In this document: in pieces, positions 62,221 through 64,000 of the stretch
Layout: every line of letters starts with the position of its first letter
Numbering within the stretch: position 1 is the stretch's first letter
Source: Hoplostethus atlanticus
Taxonomy: Eukaryota > Chordata > Actinopteri > Trachichthyiformes > Trachichthyidae
Direction of reading: 5' to 3'
Assembly (NCBI GenBank): GCA_034670405.1
Contig: JAXDDX010000054.1
Span: 2,487,001 to 2,551,000 of the forward strand
DNA length: 64,000 bases
Made by a program: the position numbers and the translations under genes
Notes under the pieces: model-generated
The model's input: the letters and a program-made list of their open reading frames with translations, nothing else
What the model was told of the DNA's origin: nothing
The model's database searches: none

Positions 62221-64000
62221 CTGTGAGATGACGGCAGGATAAAACCTCCTTGGCTTCCCAGCAGTCACCGGGTTTACAGTAAAGGCAGAAGAGATTTCTT
62301 TTAGAACAGTGATAAGAGTCAGGCTGCATGCAGGCAATCATTCAGAGTGACGCAGATGCTCTGATTTTGGTTAATAATAATGAAATAATATTAATGATTT
62401 GGAACTGATGTACATTTGACAGTGCACTGGTCTTAATAAAACATAATATCATATTTTTTTTAACTTTTTTTTATAAAACATCAAAATAGGTTTAAAAAAA
62501 ACAAATTTACAAAGGAGTAAAAAAGCAGAAATAGATCAAATTGACTGCAAAAGCAATGAAAGTTTGTTACATAGTGGGACAAAAGGTAATAACACATGAA
62601 ATAATAGTAATAACACATGCTTTATAATAACACATTCTTCATCAGATTAGTCAGATTCAACGTAGGAATGGTTTGATTGAGGCCATTACCACTCTGTCTG
62701 AGTAATACAGCTGGGTGGAGACAGATGACACAAAAACAAACTCTCTGCCTCCTCAATATCAACATAGCAATCAGATATCGAAGCATCGTAAACATCATAA
62801 ACTCATTTATAAACTTATATAAATGAATGTGTAATTGAGTCATTCGGGCATCGTGGTGTAACGTCTTCATGCTCAAACTGAAACAGGTACTGAGCACACA
62901 GTATGAGTCTGCACCCCTGCCCACCCACACCCACCCACCCACACACACACACACACCCACATCATTAGGTTGAAGTTCACCGCAGACATTAGGAAAGAAA
63001 GTAAACAGGAAAACAAGTCAGCCAATCTGGAAACAAGCTATGATTAAAACCAACAAGTCAGCCAATCAGGAAACAAGCTATGATTAAAACCAACATGTTT
63101 GTTCATGTTGCTTGTTTGTGTGTGTACTGCAGTTAGCCACGTACCCACTGAGTAGCTGGGAGTTGAAACATCAAGGAAAAATGCATCATTGTTATTCCCC
63201 TGACAGCATTTATTTAACGTGTACATAAACTGACACTAATTTCTTGAACCAGTTAAGATGTTTTTTAAGTGGACTCTGATCTGAGTGCATAGTATGAGCA
63301 GGCCGTTACAGTGAATCCTGAGTGTAACATTTATGTAGCCATGGCAGCGGGTTATAACAGCACGTAGCTCTGGTGATACCATCGCTGCGTGATTGAGCCG
63401 TTCAGCATGAGCCCAGAGCAGAGATGAAACCATCCAGGAATATGTCTCGGCAGGGGAAATGTGAATCAGCATCATAACTATAATCATAAGGCAATCTGTT
63501 TGCTTTCATCAGTGGTTTAACATAACTCTTGGCAAAGGAGAAGAAAGCACAAAATACTTGCTGTACAAGTAGACTCAGTTTTGGATTTATTTCTTTTTAT
63601 TTTCAAATGCAGGAAAAATACATCTATGTCACTTTTAAACAAATGTAAAAAATAAGAGACCAAACCAAACTCGTTTACTGTAGGCTTCATGGAGTCCTCT
63701 TGGCTTCTAAAACAACAATTTAAAACCATTTAGAAGATTTAACGGCAGTGGGTGGTCTTGTCCTCATAATGGATCTTTGTAACAGCGAGGTACAGGCCCT
63801 TTTTTAATCCCTCTTTTTACTGCCTGTGACGGCCTAATAAAAACCCTTATTATTTTCATATTACCTGCTCTCCCAGTCTTTCTGCAAACCCTCACACTGC
63901 CTCTCACAATTATTTACTAATTTGACCTAATTCCTTTAAGGGAGACTCTGCAGGCTCTAAAAGAGAAAGGTTACTGCCAGAAATAACTCAAAGGAAGATC
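62221..64000. other. Terminal region, no gene recognised
   Basis: AT-rich sequence with a CCCA/CA microsatellite (62919-62959) and the 40-bp tandem duplication. No exon of a known family was recognised on either strand up to the window end. Confidence 0.5.
63014..63093 (+). repeat. Two-copy 40-bp tandem duplication
   Basis: The unit starting caagtcagccaat occurs at 63014-63053 and 63054-63093 with one mismatch. Confidence 0.9.

Overview
The window looks like nuclear DNA of a percomorph teleost fish. The genes are intron-rich with short GT-AG introns, CA/TG microsatellites are abundant, and tRNA-derived SINEs and small DNA transposons are scattered throughout. The p53 and C-type lectin proteins resemble those of spiny-rayed fishes. 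Nothing prokaryotic is present. All gene models below were assembled by eye from exon phases, splice sites and known protein families. No search was run.

Layout: (1) 35-598, the last three coding exons of a GABARAP gene (+), whose 5' exons lie outside the window. (2) 3148-6645, gps2 (+). (3) 13271-9405, eif5a (-), with a SINE and an L2-like LINE fragment in its third coding intron. (4) 18239-21592, a Y-box protein gene, ybx2-like (+). (5) 34212-23517, slc2a4/GLUT4 (-), 11 coding exons. (6) 39257-44057, tp53 (+). (7) 46079-51858, a C-type lectin plus five fibronectin III gene (+), whose lectin exon is interrupted by a ~1.4 kb 9-bp minisatellite. (8) 52605-54866, a type II membrane C-type lectin receptor (+). 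(9) 61253-56073, a PRY/SPRY (B30.2) gene (-) with a helical N-terminal part and no RING.

The block gps2-eif5a-ybx2-slc2a4 matches human 17p13.1 in order and relative orientation. GABARAP and TP53 come from the same human band, so this is an ancient syntenic segment. The housekeeping half (autophagy, NCoR/SMRT corepressor, translation factor, RNA-binding protein, glucose transporter, p53) gives way after 46 kb to a lineage-specific, immune-looking half of lectin, FN3 and SPRY genes with tandem repeats and local duplications.

The most notable observations are: a p53 DNA-binding domain in which the two arginines equivalent to human R174 and R175 are both cysteine; a candidate internal tp53 promoter in intron 4 with a p53-type response element and an in-frame five-codon alternative first exon; a GLUT4 tail in which the C-terminal dileucine is Met-Met followed by a Met-Asp run; and the lectin domain split by a long Thr/Asp/Val repeat with several frameshifting indels.
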